A DNA stretch of 64,000 bases, taken from assembly GCF_029392815.1 (NCBI RefSeq), contig NZ_CP113942.1:1-64000 (forward strand). The letters are read 5' to 3'. This stretch comes from Bifidobacterium sp. ESL0682 (GTDB lineage Bacteria; Actinomycetota; Actinomycetes; Actinomycetales; Bifidobacteriaceae). This document shows, piece after piece, positions 22,005-30,523 of this stretch. The first letter of the stretch is position 1, and each line of letters starts with the position of its first letter. A model generated the notes under the pieces. It was not told the DNA's origin and ran no database searches. It saw only the letters and a list, made by a program, of their open reading frames with translations. A program made the position numbers and the translations under genes.

Positions 22005-25000
22005 ATGCGAGGGCATGAGAATGTTGTGAAGCAGGTTGGTGTGAAGCTGGCCGGTATGATTGGCGCGATTGCCATGAGTCTGGTTGGCATGGCGGTGTCG
22101 GGGACAGCGAACGCCGAGTCGGCGGCCCCCGAGACCGGAGTCGGCACGCGAACTTTGGCCACTGACGGCCAAGGCAGGTTTCGCGAAGCCATCAACTGGG
22201 TGCAGTGGGGCAAAGAGGAACAGGAGCTGACCGCTGGCAAAGTGGTATGGACTACCCCTGTTCGCGTGGGCGCCACCCATTGGTCTGCTACCAGATGCTC
22301 GATAGTTTCCGCTGGCGGTGCGGATGAAGCGCTTTCCGATACACATCCGATGCTGACGTATCGTTCCGGGGATTGGCCCGGCGACGGATTGCCCTATCTC
22401 TACAACAAGGGCGGTGTGCGTTCCAACACCATGGTGACAGGGATTGGCAACTACAATGACACGGAAAAGGTGTCGTTTGATTTCAGTTGCGCAGCCTATC
22501 TGATCAATTCGCCGACCGATCCTACCGGCACATTGAATGAAGGCACTTCCACCGCGGCGTATACGCAAGTGCCGTTGCAGGGCTTGATTTTCGCAGATGC
22601 CGAGTCCAACAACTGGGTTCGTTATCCCGACGGCTCCTATGAGCAGGAGGAATACATCAAGGCACGGCCTGAGAGCAGTATTGCCGGCCAGACCCCTACG
22701 TGGCGTCTGCTGGACAGCTACCGCACGCCCGGCTGCACCACGAACTCGGTGGCGGAGCTCAAGGACGATACCATGCGTTTCCGTTCCGATGGCGCGCAAT
22801 GCTCCAATATGGAGCCATATAACACCTATAGTGGCCCTTCATCGGTGATGTTCCTGCAGGGCTCGCAGCATGCGCGGGTGACGCTCAAGGGCGGCGGCAA
22901 TACGGCCGTGGCGCTTGGAAGCATCGCGTTGCCTGACTTTGGCGATGCCCCGTTAAGCTACGGAGCGGCCAGCTCCCTGTTCCAGCCGGAATGGTACGGC
23001 GGCGAGTTGGGTGCCGACATCACTGGTACGCCTTATACCGGCGATCCGATCGATCCCGACAACACCATGGTGGGCGGCACGCTGTTCAACCTTTCGCAGG
23101 CGAAGGACGATTTCGCGACCAACAACACCAAGCTGGCTGGTTTCACCGAGCCGACTCCGCGTTTGGGCGTGCATGAGGACGCCGAAGAGCGGACCATTTT
23201 CTCCGATAACGCGAACGGAGATGATCTCAACAGCACCCATCCGATTTCCGGCCATGGCGCTAATGAGAACGACGAGGACGGATTGGCTGCGGCGCCGCAT
23301 GGCACGTCCGGCAATGTCGACATCATTCCGAATGGCGATACATTCCAGCAAACCGTGAGTTGCGCGGCCGATGGCATGGCCCAGGTCAGGGGCTGGATCG
23401 ACTGGAATCGCAACGGAGTCTTCGACGAACGTACTGAATCCAGTGATCAGGTGGATTGCACCGGGTCCAGCCCGGCTCCAGGCGGCGGATTCACGCAGGG
23501 TTCTGCCACGTTGACGTGGAATGTCCCGGCCGACGCCGTGCCGTCGGTGAAAGGTAAGAGTGGATTGTCGCAATCGTTTGAACGTCTTCGCATTACCAAC
23601 GAAACCGATCCTTCAACTGGCCGTGTGATATCGCTGCCCGCGACTGGTGCAACCACCGGTGGCGAGGTCGAGGACTACGCGGTGGATGTGCACGTTTCCA
23701 CGCTCCACGTACTGGTGAACCTTCCCGGCGGCCGGCAAGATCCGACCGATCAGTTCGCCCTGAACGCCGCGAACTCGAGCGGTACCAGTGTCGGCTCCGC
23801 GACCACGTCCGGCAATGCAAACGGCTTGCAGTCGCAGCAGATTGGGCCTCATCCCTATGCTCCTGGCACCGATTACACCGTCTCGGCTCCGCTCGCCCCG
23901 GGTTCGGCCAGTGGTGCAAATCGTTACCAAAGCAGTCTTTCCTGCGTCGATCTGGTCAGCCATACCGCCGTCGCGGTCGATGCGAACGGCAAGTTCACGA
24001 TGCCGGCGGACGCCAATGTGCAATGCACGTTCGTCGAGTCGGTGCGGTCGAACCCGAAGCTGACAGTCATCACGCACGTCAACGGTGGGTCGGCGCTACC
24101 TTCCGATTTCCCGGTGACGGCGACCTCAACTGCCGACGGCACGTCGACGCCTGTTCCTGACAGCTCTCCGGTGGCACTCGGGCAGGGTTCCTACAAGCTT
24201 TCTACGGATATGTCCAATAGGCCAGGCTACAAGCTCACCAGCCCGCTGAGCTGCACCGTCGGTACGCCTCCCGTTGCGGTGAGCATGGCTAACGCGACGG
24301 TGGCGCTTGCCAACGGTGACAGTGTGAACTGCGAACAGACGGTGACGCCTCGCAAGGCGACATTGACGCTGAAGACGATAGTGGAGCGTGGCGATGCGAA
24401 GCCCATCGACTTCAACTTCACTGTGCAGCTGTCCGGTGGCAGCAAGCCGAAGGTCTATCTGCAAGGTGTGCCGCACTTCTCGGCTGGTAATATCGCCGGC
24501 ATCATCGGCTCCCTCAAGAACGGCTATGTGCAAGATGGCGATATTTTGTACTATCGAAACGGCGATATGACTCGTCGTGCCCCGCTACTGCTGTCCGAAG
24601 TAAGGGAAGCGTTGAGGGATGGCGAGAGCGTGACCGGTGTTCGTAAGGTCACTACTCATTGGCCGAAGCTGACGGTGAAACGCGTGCGCCATTATCATTA
24701 CGGCGGCACGCCTGCGTGCGACGGATCGCATGTCATGATTGGCTATCAGGGCTTCCCGGGCCATGAGGCCGCGCTCGGCCGGTCGCGATACGTTCCGAGT
24801 GGCAAGCATTTCATTGCGCAGTCGATTAACCGCGGTTATCAGCAAGAGAGCATCAGTGCTCAGCTTGCGGATGGGACGCCGGTTCCAATTGGCCCGGATG
24901 GCACGTTCGATGTGCCGAAGGACGTTGATGAGACGGTCACGATAGTTGATGTGGATGAGCCTGGAACGTTGGCATGGTCGCGTTTGGATCAATATAGTGG

Positions 25001-25730
25001 CGCGTTGCTTCCTGGTTCGCATTGGCAGCTGCATGGCCCTAAGGGCGAAGTAGTTGACGTGTCGGACTGCACCGCGGAAGTGTGCACTGGCGTGGATCAG
25101 GATCCGACGCCGGGCAAGTTCAAGGTCAATGGCGATGGCTGGGGCGGCTGGACGATTGCTGAGACGCAAGCCCCCGCTGGTTACCTGCCTACTGCGCCCC
25201 AGAAATTGACGCTGGATCCTAACGATCCCGCCGGTCTCGAGGCCGGGTTGCATAAGTCGACGATATTCGAAAACGGCGATCCTGTGAGCTGTGGTCCCGG
25301 CTGTGGTTCTGTCCAACTGAAGCCGCCCAGCAGCGGCCCTGCGGCTGGTGTCCCTACTGGCGGTCCGACTGGTGCCCCGGCCAATGGCCCTGCAACTGGT
25401 AGCCCTACTGGCGGTCCGGCCGATGGCCCCGCGAAACCACATGGCCCGCAAGGTGGTCTGCATACGCAGCATGATCCCGCAGATTCGGGCAATCAGGTAA
25501 CGCAGTCAGGTGCCAAGCCGGGAGCTGCTTCCATGGCACAAGGTGCATCCGGATTCGGTGCAAGCCCTTCGGCTCCGGCCAAGCGCAGCGGTAAGGATTC
25601 GCGTAACGCCCGGCTTTCGCAAACCGGTTCCGATGTTGTCGTGATTGCAGTTATCGCACTCGCCATGCTGGCTCTGGGTCTACTACTCTCAAAGTGGACC
25701 CGTCGTGCCTCGCATCGCCGCACCCTGTAG
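22005..25730 (+). CDS. sortase-anchored modular adhesin 2
   Basis: Intact 1241-residue paralogue of the gene before it. It has a signal peptide (to about GTANAES), the shared N-terminal domain (INWVQWG, SCAAYLI, ADAESNNW), DFGDAPLSYG (about 308), V-R-G-W-I-D-W-N-R-N-G-V-F and GEVEDY (about 552). Two Ig-like repeats follow rather than the larger set in adhesin 1, then a SpaA-like domain with DCTAEVCTGVDQDPTPGKF nearly as in adhesin 1, and a Gly/Pro/Thr/Ala-rich stalk. It ends with LSQTG (about 1203), a hydrophobic helix and a basic tail. Cysteines in D-C-T-x-x-x-C-T may form a disulfide. Fimbrial shaft or tip roles are possible; there is no neighbouring class C sortase to decide. Confidence 0.88.
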   Translation: MRGHENVVKQVGVKLAGMIGAIAMSLVGMAVSGTANAESAAPETGVGTRTLATDGQGRFREAINWVQWGKEEQELTAGKVVWTTPVRVGATHWSATRCSIVSAGGADEALSDTHPMLTYRSGDWPGDGLPYLYNKGGVRSNTMVTGIGNYNDTEKVSFDFSCAAYLINSPTDPTGTLNEGTSTAAYTQVPLQGLIFADAESNNWVRYPDGSYEQEEYIKARPESSIAGQTPTWRLLDSYRTPGCTTNSVAELKDDTMRFRSDGAQCSNMEPYNTYSGPSSVMFLQGSQHARVTLKGGGNTAVALGSIALPDFGDAPLSYGAASSLFQPEWYGGELGADITGTPYTGDPIDPDNTMVGGTLFNLSQAKDDFATNNTKLAGFTEPTPRLGVHEDAEERTIFSDNANGDDLNSTHPISGHGANENDEDGLAAAPHGTSGNVDIIPNGDTFQQTVSCAADGMAQVRGWIDWNRNGVFDERTESSDQVDCTGSSPAPGGGFTQGSATLTWNVPADAVPSVKGKSGLSQSFERLRITNETDPSTGRVISLPATGATTGGEVEDYAVDVHVSTLHVLVNLPGGRQDPTDQFALNAANSSGTSVGSATTSGNANGLQSQQIGPHPYAPGTDYTVSAPLAPGSASGANRYQSSLSCVDLVSHTAVAVDANGKFTMPADANVQCTFVESVRSNPKLTVITHVNGGSALPSDFPVTATSTADGTSTPVPDSSPVALGQGSYKLSTDMSNRPGYKLTSPLSCTVGTPPVAVSMANATVALANGDSVNCEQTVTPRKATLTLKTIVERGDAKPIDFNFTVQLSGGSKPKVYLQGVPHFSAGNIAGIIGSLKNGYVQDGDILYYRNGDMTRRAPLLLSEVREALRDGESVTGVRKVTTHWPKLTVKRVRHYHYGGTPACDGSHVMIGYQGFPGHEAALGRSRYVPSGKHFIAQSINRGYQQESISAQLADGTPVPIGPDGTFDVPKDVDETVTIVDVDEPGTLAWSRLDQYSGALLPGSHWQLHGPKGEVVDVSDCTAEVCTGVDQDPTPGKFKVNGDGWGGWTIAETQAPAGYLPTAPQKLTLDPNDPAGLEAGLHKSTIFENGDPVSCGPGCGSVQLKPPSSGPAAGVPTGGPTGAPANGPATGSPTGGPADGPAKPHGPQGGLHTQHDPADSGNQVTQSGAKPGAASMAQGASGFGASPSAPAKRSGKDSRNARLSQTGSDVVVIAVIALAMLALGLLLSKWTRRASHRRTL

Positions 25731-25750
25731 AGATCCTATACTGGATCTCT
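25729..25750. repeat. inverted repeat overlapping adhesin 2 stop
   Basis: AGAGATCC (25729-25736) and GGATCTCT (25743-25750) form an 8-bp stem whose left arm begins in the stop codon. No T-run follows, so it is a doubtful terminator. Confidence 0.5.
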
Positions 25751-25942
25751 CGCGTTGAGGTGGGCAAGCGTGCTGAGATACAGAGTGCGCTTGCCCTGCG
25801 AGAACCTGTTCGGCAGAGCGGTATTGCCGATACGGTGCAGGCATTAGGGTTCCATGATCTGGAGGTCGCTGTGCTTCTAGGTGCCGTCGAGTGATTCATG
25901 CTTGTGCTCATGTTCGACAAACAATAAGCACCTTTGGGAAAA

Positions 25943-25979
25943 TAAGAGACTTATAGGCATTGCGCTTATAAGTCTCTTA
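25943..25979. repeat. perfect 13-bp inverted repeat (possible terminator)
   Basis: TAAGAGACTTATA (25943-25955) pairs perfectly with 25967-25979 around an 11-base loop. On the minus strand the stem is followed by TTTT. It could end transcription from the feo operon or from adhesin 2, though both are far away. Confidence 0.6.
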
Positions 25980-26138
25980 AATTGTCAGACGAAATATGGA
26001 TAATGTATTTCAATTTTGGGGAGATGCCTAGTTATACTGTCGTTTGTCTGCTGTAGATGAAGAGAGCGTGTCGGGAACCTCGGCGATGAGGAATTGCTGG
26101 CAAGTATCCGTTTAATTTGCAGAGATAAAGGAGAAGGA

Positions 26139-26181
26139 TGCCGCATGGGAGGGTTTGGTTTGGGTTTTTTCCCATGCGGCA
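26139..26181. repeat. perfect 12-bp inverted repeat with G/T-rich loop
   Basis: TGCCGCATGGGA (26139-26150) pairs with 26170-26181. The 19-base loop consists only of G and T and contains G-runs spaced by T3. Confidence 0.6.
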
Positions 26182-26191
26182 CCCGGAATGA

Positions 26192-26226
26192 TCCCGCTTG
26201 GCTGGGTGTTAGTAAACCAAAGCGGG
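26192..26226. repeat. second hairpin of a tandem pair
   Basis: TCCCGCTT-GG (26192-26201) pairs with CCAAAGCGGGA (26217-26226 region) with one bulged base, ten bases after the previous hairpin. Confidence 0.5.
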
Positions 26227-26666
26227 AAGTCTTTAATTGTGACACACAAACCGCGGCAAAGGAGTTATTGCGGTGCTGTGTACCTTGCTGGTCGTTTACG
26301 AGCCTAGAACCGCTTCGCGGAAGAGAGACTTATTCAACGAACATATTCACTATAACATAATAAATAGACATAAATATATCAAATGTGTGGAAAATCACGG
26401 TCAACGTTGCTTTTATTGATTGTTCCCGGATGGTTCGTCTTCAAAACCCCACTTTTAAGCGGTTTCTAGCTGGTGGCGATGAAAGCTTTGTCTTGAGATA
26501 CATTTTTTCCTGTATCGCTGTTTGCTGCATGTCGAGGGCAGAATGTTTGTGCAACTATTGCGCAATGGTTTGGGGTGCCGGCCGCTTGAATAACTGGGAA
26601 TACAAGCAGGTTGACGTTTGCAATCTAGATTAATTGAAATGATATAACGCTGGCGGGCTGGGAGCC

Positions 26667-27041
26667 CTATCGCTGCAACTTCGCCTTGAGGCGGCCGAAG
26701 ACGGACTGGTGCTGACGAATGTCTTTTGGCAGAATGGGGCAACCGGCACAGACCAAGGATTCCGGATCTGGGTCGCAACCTTCGCCGGTGCTGGAGTTGC
26801 ACGAACGTAGGTCGTAGATGTTGAGGCGCCCGGCCGCGCGCTCCTGTGTGATAATGAGGTCGATGAAATCCAACGGCAGGTTGAGGCTGGTGGCAATCAT
26901 GCGTGGGGTTTGGCCATGGGTGAGGCCGTCGATGACCTTTTCGGCTGTGGATAGAGAGGTTCGATTATCGGGTTTTGATAGGTTAGGGGAATTGCCAGAG
27001 ATTTTACGGAAACCATCATTGCTGATATCTGCGGTTGTCAT
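26667..27041 (-). CDS. FeoC-like small Cys-rich protein
   Basis: 124-residue protein whose start overlaps the feoB stop by four bases (27038-27041), so it is the third gene of the feo operon. The middle (about 30-75) looks like a small helix-turn-helix (AEKVIDGLTHGQTPRMIATS to QERAAGRLNIYDL). A cluster of four cysteines follows (C-x7-C-x8-C-x2-C, about 80-100). FeoC proteins combine a winged helix with a four-cysteine, iron-sulfur-type motif, so a FeoC-like role in controlling FeoB is likely, although the cysteine spacing is not the one I know. Confidence 0.65.
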   Translation of the reverse strand: MTTADISNDGFRKISGNSPNLSKPDNRTSLSTAEKVIDGLTHGQTPRMIATSLNLPLDFIDLIITQERAAGRLNIYDLRSCNSSTGEGCDPDPESLVCAGCPILPKDIRQHQSVFGRLKAKLQR

Positions 27042-29773
27042 AACAACCGCCCGACTTGGAAGACGACAATGGCCAATATATATGCCACTATCAGTCCTGT
27101 CGCCACCGATTGCATCGCAGTTTTCATGCCATATTGCCGCTTCATTTCGGCTACTGTTGCAAGGCAGGGCGTATAAGCGAGGATGAAGATCATGAAGGCT
27201 GCTGCGGCGGCGTTGGGGTGGCCTTCGCTGGACTTCTCAAAACTCTGGTGCACAGCTTGGCCGAGGCTCCCCTGGCCTTGCGCCTGCTCGGATTGGTCGC
27301 CGGAATCGTTGATGGCGTAGCTCTGCGAGAGCGAGCCGACCACGACCTCTTTGGCCACGAAACCGGTGACGAGTGCGGCCGAAGCGTGCCAATCATCAAA
27401 ACCAGCCGGCTTGAAAACGGGTGCGATGGCCGACGAGGCTGCGCCGAACACGGAATTTTCGACCTCGTCGACATGGCCGAATGAGTTGGTGCCGGCCGCG
27501 CCCGCCGAAATCGGAATGGCGGAGAGCACCCACACGACGATGAGCATGCTGACAATGACTGAGCTCGCGCCGGTGATGAACGACCAGAGACGCTGCAGCA
27601 CGGACTTCAGCAGCTGCAGCAGACGCGGCATCTGATAGGGCGGCAGTTCCATGGCAAACGGCTGGGTCTTGAGATCCTTGAACTGCGTCTTACGCAGCGC
27701 GAAGCCGACGGCCAGGATGATGGCGATGGAGCTGACGTACATCAGGAAAATGGCGAGGCCGGCGAACTTGCCGAAGAACGCGTAGGCCAGCACCACGTAG
27801 ACGCTCAGACGGGCTGAGCATGACGTGAACGGGATTAGCAGGCCGGTGAGTAGACGTTGCCGGGAGTCCGGCAGCGTGCGTGTGGAGGCCAGCGCCGGCA
27901 GGTTGCATCCGAAGCCGACTACCAGCGGTAAGAACGCCCGCCCGTCGAGGCCGACCATGCGCATCGCGCGGTCCATCACGAACGCTGCACGTGCCAGGTA
28001 GCCCGAATCCTCAAGAAGCGAGAGGATGATGAACATGATGCCCATCGGTGGTATGAACGTGCACACCGTGATTGCGCCGTTGAGGAACCCGTCGACGATA
28101 AGCGAGTAAAGCCACCCGTCAAGCGAGCCCTTGCCGGCGATGGCGGTGAAGATCCAGGCGATGCCGTCCGTGCACCAGCCGCGCAAGGTGACGTCGAACC
28201 AATCCTGCAGAGGCCCGGCCAGCGTGGTGGTCGCTTCGAAAACAAGGAACATGGTGACGAGGAAAACCACGAGGCCGATTGCCGGATGCAACAGCACACG
28301 ATCGAGCTTGTCGGAGAACGTCTCGCGATTCGCTGTGGTCACCGCGCCCTGCGGCAGCCCCTTGTTGATTTCCTTCAGCTTCTCAGCAATCCAGTCAAAC
28401 CGCTGGTTCGAAGTCTCTTGCACCCATTGCGAGACTTCCTCCTGCGTTGCGCTCGAAGGAGGCGCAGGAATGCTGGTGACTGGTGTCGGTGTCAATTGCA
28501 CATGAATCTCGCGAGAAACAGCCGCTCCGCCCTCATCCAATGCAGGTGTCGCATTTTCCGCCTTGGCCAGCGTGGTTTCCATGATTTCCGAAGCTTTTTG
28601 TGCGGCTTCGACTACTATTTCTGTGGCTGCCTCTTCGGATACCGCTTTCCCAGCTGTTTCCGCCGGTTCTCGCGTCTGTTTGTTGTCCTTGATCGCGTTT
28701 GTCTTAGTTATTTCATCATGCAATGGAGCAGTTTGCTCGGCATGCTGCTCATCTTTCGCTGCTCTGACTTCGGTCAGCGTGGTCGCGATGGTGTCCAGCA
28801 GCTCGGCCTTGCCCTGGCCGGTGCGGCCGTCGACACGGACCATCGGAATACCTGGAAGCGTGCGCTCGAGTCGTTTCAATGTGACCGGTGAGTCCTGCTT
28901 TTCCGCCAAGTCGAGCATGGTGACCGCAACAATAATTGGGAATCCCAGATCCATCAGCTGGCTTAACAGATAATACGATTTCGAAGGCGAGGTTGCGTTG
29001 AACGTAAAGACGATGACATCGGGCTTCGCATAGCTGCGGCGGCCCATCGCCGCCTCCCCCGCGACCTGCTCGTCTGGACTGTAGGCATCGAGTGAAGCTG
29101 TGCCAGGGGTATCGATGAAGTCCCAGCGCTCATCATCGCGTTCCAGGCTGCCGGATTCCACCAAAACCGTGGTGCCAGGCGCATTCATCACGGTCGCGCT
29201 TGCGCCGAGCACTGCATTGAACAGTGTCGATTTACCGACGTTGGGATTGCCGACGAAAACGATGCGCGGGTTGGCATGCACGGGTTTTCCGGCCATTTCC
29301 TCCATGCCGGCCACGTGTCTAGATTCGCTGATGTGGCCGTTGCCGGATTCGTCATGATGATGGTGACGCTGCGGCAGCAGCACTGCCAGTCCACGACGAT
29401 GATGATGACCGCTGTGGCCGCCGTGCCCCGCATGGCTTTCACACTCGGCGCATGCGCCGTGCCCACCTTCAGGGCCACTGATTCCTCTGCCGCCGCAGCA
29501 ATCTGCTGGTTCTGGCATCAGGTCTGGGTCGTTGGAATTATTGGCTCTGTCGGAATTACTTGTGCTGCTGACTCCGCCGGCATTGTCGGAATCGTTGGCG
29601 TTGCCTGCATTGCCGTTAGTAAGCTTGCTGGGATTGCTTGCATTGCCTGGGTCGCTGGGCCTACCGACATTGAGATCGTCGTCGATACCGTTGTGTGCGC
29701 TGTGGCTGCCATAAGCCGTTGTCCCGCTATTGAGAGGTTCGGCAGGCAGTGCGGCCGTACTCTTTTTGTCCAT
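27038..29773 (-). CDS. feoB: ferrous iron transporter FeoB
   Basis: Membrane protein that imports Fe2+, with a cytoplasmic G domain. 911 residues from ATG 29773. The N-terminal about 165 residues are unusual: Asn/Ser-rich, then rich in Cys and His (CCGGRG, C-A-E-C, HHHH). The G domain has G1 GNPNVGKST (about 175), G3 DTPG, and TMLD where family members usually have N-x-x-D (G4). A charged insert of roughly 130 residues separates it from the membrane part. That part shows the Gate motifs GCNLPA and SCSARLSVY and about eight helices (about 480-911). It is preceded by feoA and followed by a FeoC-like gene. Confidence 0.93.
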   Translation of the reverse strand: MDKKSTAALPAEPLNSGTTAYGSHSAHNGIDDDLNVGRPSDPGNASNPSKLTNGNAGNANDSDNAGGVSSTSNSDRANNSNDPDLMPEPADCCGGRGISGPEGGHGACAECESHAGHGGHSGHHHRRGLAVLLPQRHHHHDESGNGHISESRHVAGMEEMAGKPVHANPRIVFVGNPNVGKSTLFNAVLGASATVMNAPGTTVLVESGSLERDDERWDFIDTPGTASLDAYSPDEQVAGEAAMGRRSYAKPDVIVFTFNATSPSKSYYLLSQLMDLGFPIIVAVTMLDLAEKQDSPVTLKRLERTLPGIPMVRVDGRTGQGKAELLDTIATTLTEVRAAKDEQHAEQTAPLHDEITKTNAIKDNKQTREPAETAGKAVSEEAATEIVVEAAQKASEIMETTLAKAENATPALDEGGAAVSREIHVQLTPTPVTSIPAPPSSATQEEVSQWVQETSNQRFDWIAEKLKEINKGLPQGAVTTANRETFSDKLDRVLLHPAIGLVVFLVTMFLVFEATTTLAGPLQDWFDVTLRGWCTDGIAWIFTAIAGKGSLDGWLYSLIVDGFLNGAITVCTFIPPMGIMFIILSLLEDSGYLARAAFVMDRAMRMVGLDGRAFLPLVVGFGCNLPALASTRTLPDSRQRLLTGLLIPFTSCSARLSVYVVLAYAFFGKFAGLAIFLMYVSSIAIILAVGFALRKTQFKDLKTQPFAMELPPYQMPRLLQLLKSVLQRLWSFITGASSVIVSMLIVVWVLSAIPISAGAAGTNSFGHVDEVENSVFGAASSAIAPVFKPAGFDDWHASAALVTGFVAKEVVVGSLSQSYAINDSGDQSEQAQGQGSLGQAVHQSFEKSSEGHPNAAAAAFMIFILAYTPCLATVAEMKRQYGMKTAMQSVATGLIVAYILAIVVFQVGRLL

Positions 29774-29811
29774 AATTTGCCCGCCAGGTCTCGTCGGTGA
29801 TGCTATCGGTA

Positions 29812-30051
29812 TTATAAACGTTGCGTTCGGGGTGCCACGAAAATGTGGCGTGCGGTGGCCCCGTCGATGGCGATGCGCTCGCCGCCGTGCGCCACCACGC
29901 ATCCGCCGAACATCGCCTTTTGGATGACGCGAATCGGCTCATGCACGCGGAACCCGAGCTCGTTCAACCTAAAGCGGTTGCGAGCTTCGAAGTCCATCCT
30001 GCATATTTCCACATCCACGCCAAGTGGGCAGGTTCGCAACGATTCAGCCAT
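29812..30051 (-). CDS. feoA: FeoA family protein
   Basis: 79-residue SH3-like FeoA protein, cytosolic partner of FeoB in ferrous iron uptake. The family pattern is visible: R-L-N-E-L-G-F, then P-I-R-V-I-Q-K, G-G-C-V-V and a closing I-A-I-D-G-A-T-A-R-H-I-F-V. It lies 38 bases upstream of feoB in the same direction, so feoA-feoB-feoC-like form an operon. Start ATG 30051. Confidence 0.88.
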   Translation of the reverse strand: MAESLRTCPLGVDVEICRMDFEARNRFRLNELGFRVHEPIRVIQKAMFGGCVVAHGGERIAIDGATARHIFVAPRTQRL

Positions 30052-30181
30052 ACTTCGGAGAATAGCTATTCCGCGCTTAGTTGTAAAGCATTTTTCTCGA
30101 AAATCTCAATAAATCTTTGGTCGAGAGACGGGAAGCTGCAAACAGAATGTTGGAATAGCCAGCATTTAATAGAGATAAAAG

Positions 30182-30254
30182 TGGAGCTAGCCGGGTTCGA
30201 ACCGGCGACCCTCTGCTTGCAAAGCAGATGCGCTACCAGCTGCGCCATAGCCCC
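30182..30254 (-). tRNA. tRNA-Ala (anticodon UGC)
   Basis: A full cloverleaf on the minus strand: acceptor GGGGCTA/TAGCTCC with the G3-U70 pair that identifies alanine tRNA, anticodon loop TTTGCAA, T-arm GGTTCGAAC and discriminator A. CCA is not encoded. Confidence 0.96.
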
Positions 30255-30311
30255 AGAAACACAACAATTCTTAAGCCGAAATCTTTGGGATTTGAACTTG
30301 AGAACATTGCG

Positions 30312-30385
30312 TGGGCCCGGGAGGACTTGAACCTCCGACCTCATCCTTATCAGGGATGCGCTCTAACCAGCTGAGCTACGGGCCC
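30312..30385 (-). tRNA. tRNA-Ile (anticodon GAU)
   Basis: Cloverleaf on the minus strand with acceptor GGGCCCG/CGGGCCC, anticodon loop CTGATAA and T-arm GGTTCAAGT, 57 bases upstream of tRNA-Ala. The Ile-Ala pair resembles those in rRNA spacers, but no rRNA is present. Confidence 0.96.
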
Positions 30386-30523
30386 AATCAGCACGCTTTA
30401 AGACGTACAAGGAGATAGTCTACCAGCTAGATACCGATAGTCAACTCAACGGCCATGCGTGTCGTGAACGTTTGTTGAAGATATCGGGTGATTTCGGTCA
30501 ATCGCACGCGAGACAATGCAGAT

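Larger units (their letters stand above)
25731..26666. other. gene-poor region with inverted repeats
   Basis: No convincing gene in about 935 bases. A short open stretch at 25753-25894 (VGKRAEIQSALALREP to LLGAVE) reads like protein but has no start site or recognisable family; it may be a remnant. The rest, especially 26340-26640, is AT-rich and shows no clear feature beyond the inverted repeats listed separately. Confidence 0.5.

Noticed and set aside
17186..25730. Classical pilus operon with dedicated class C sortase
   Set aside because: SpaA-like domains and anchors fit, but no sortase gene is present and a strong terminator separates the two genes.
26094..26360. 88-residue open frame in the gap before the feo operon
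   Set aside because: It runs through the two tandem hairpins, lacks a recognisable family and has no convincing composition.
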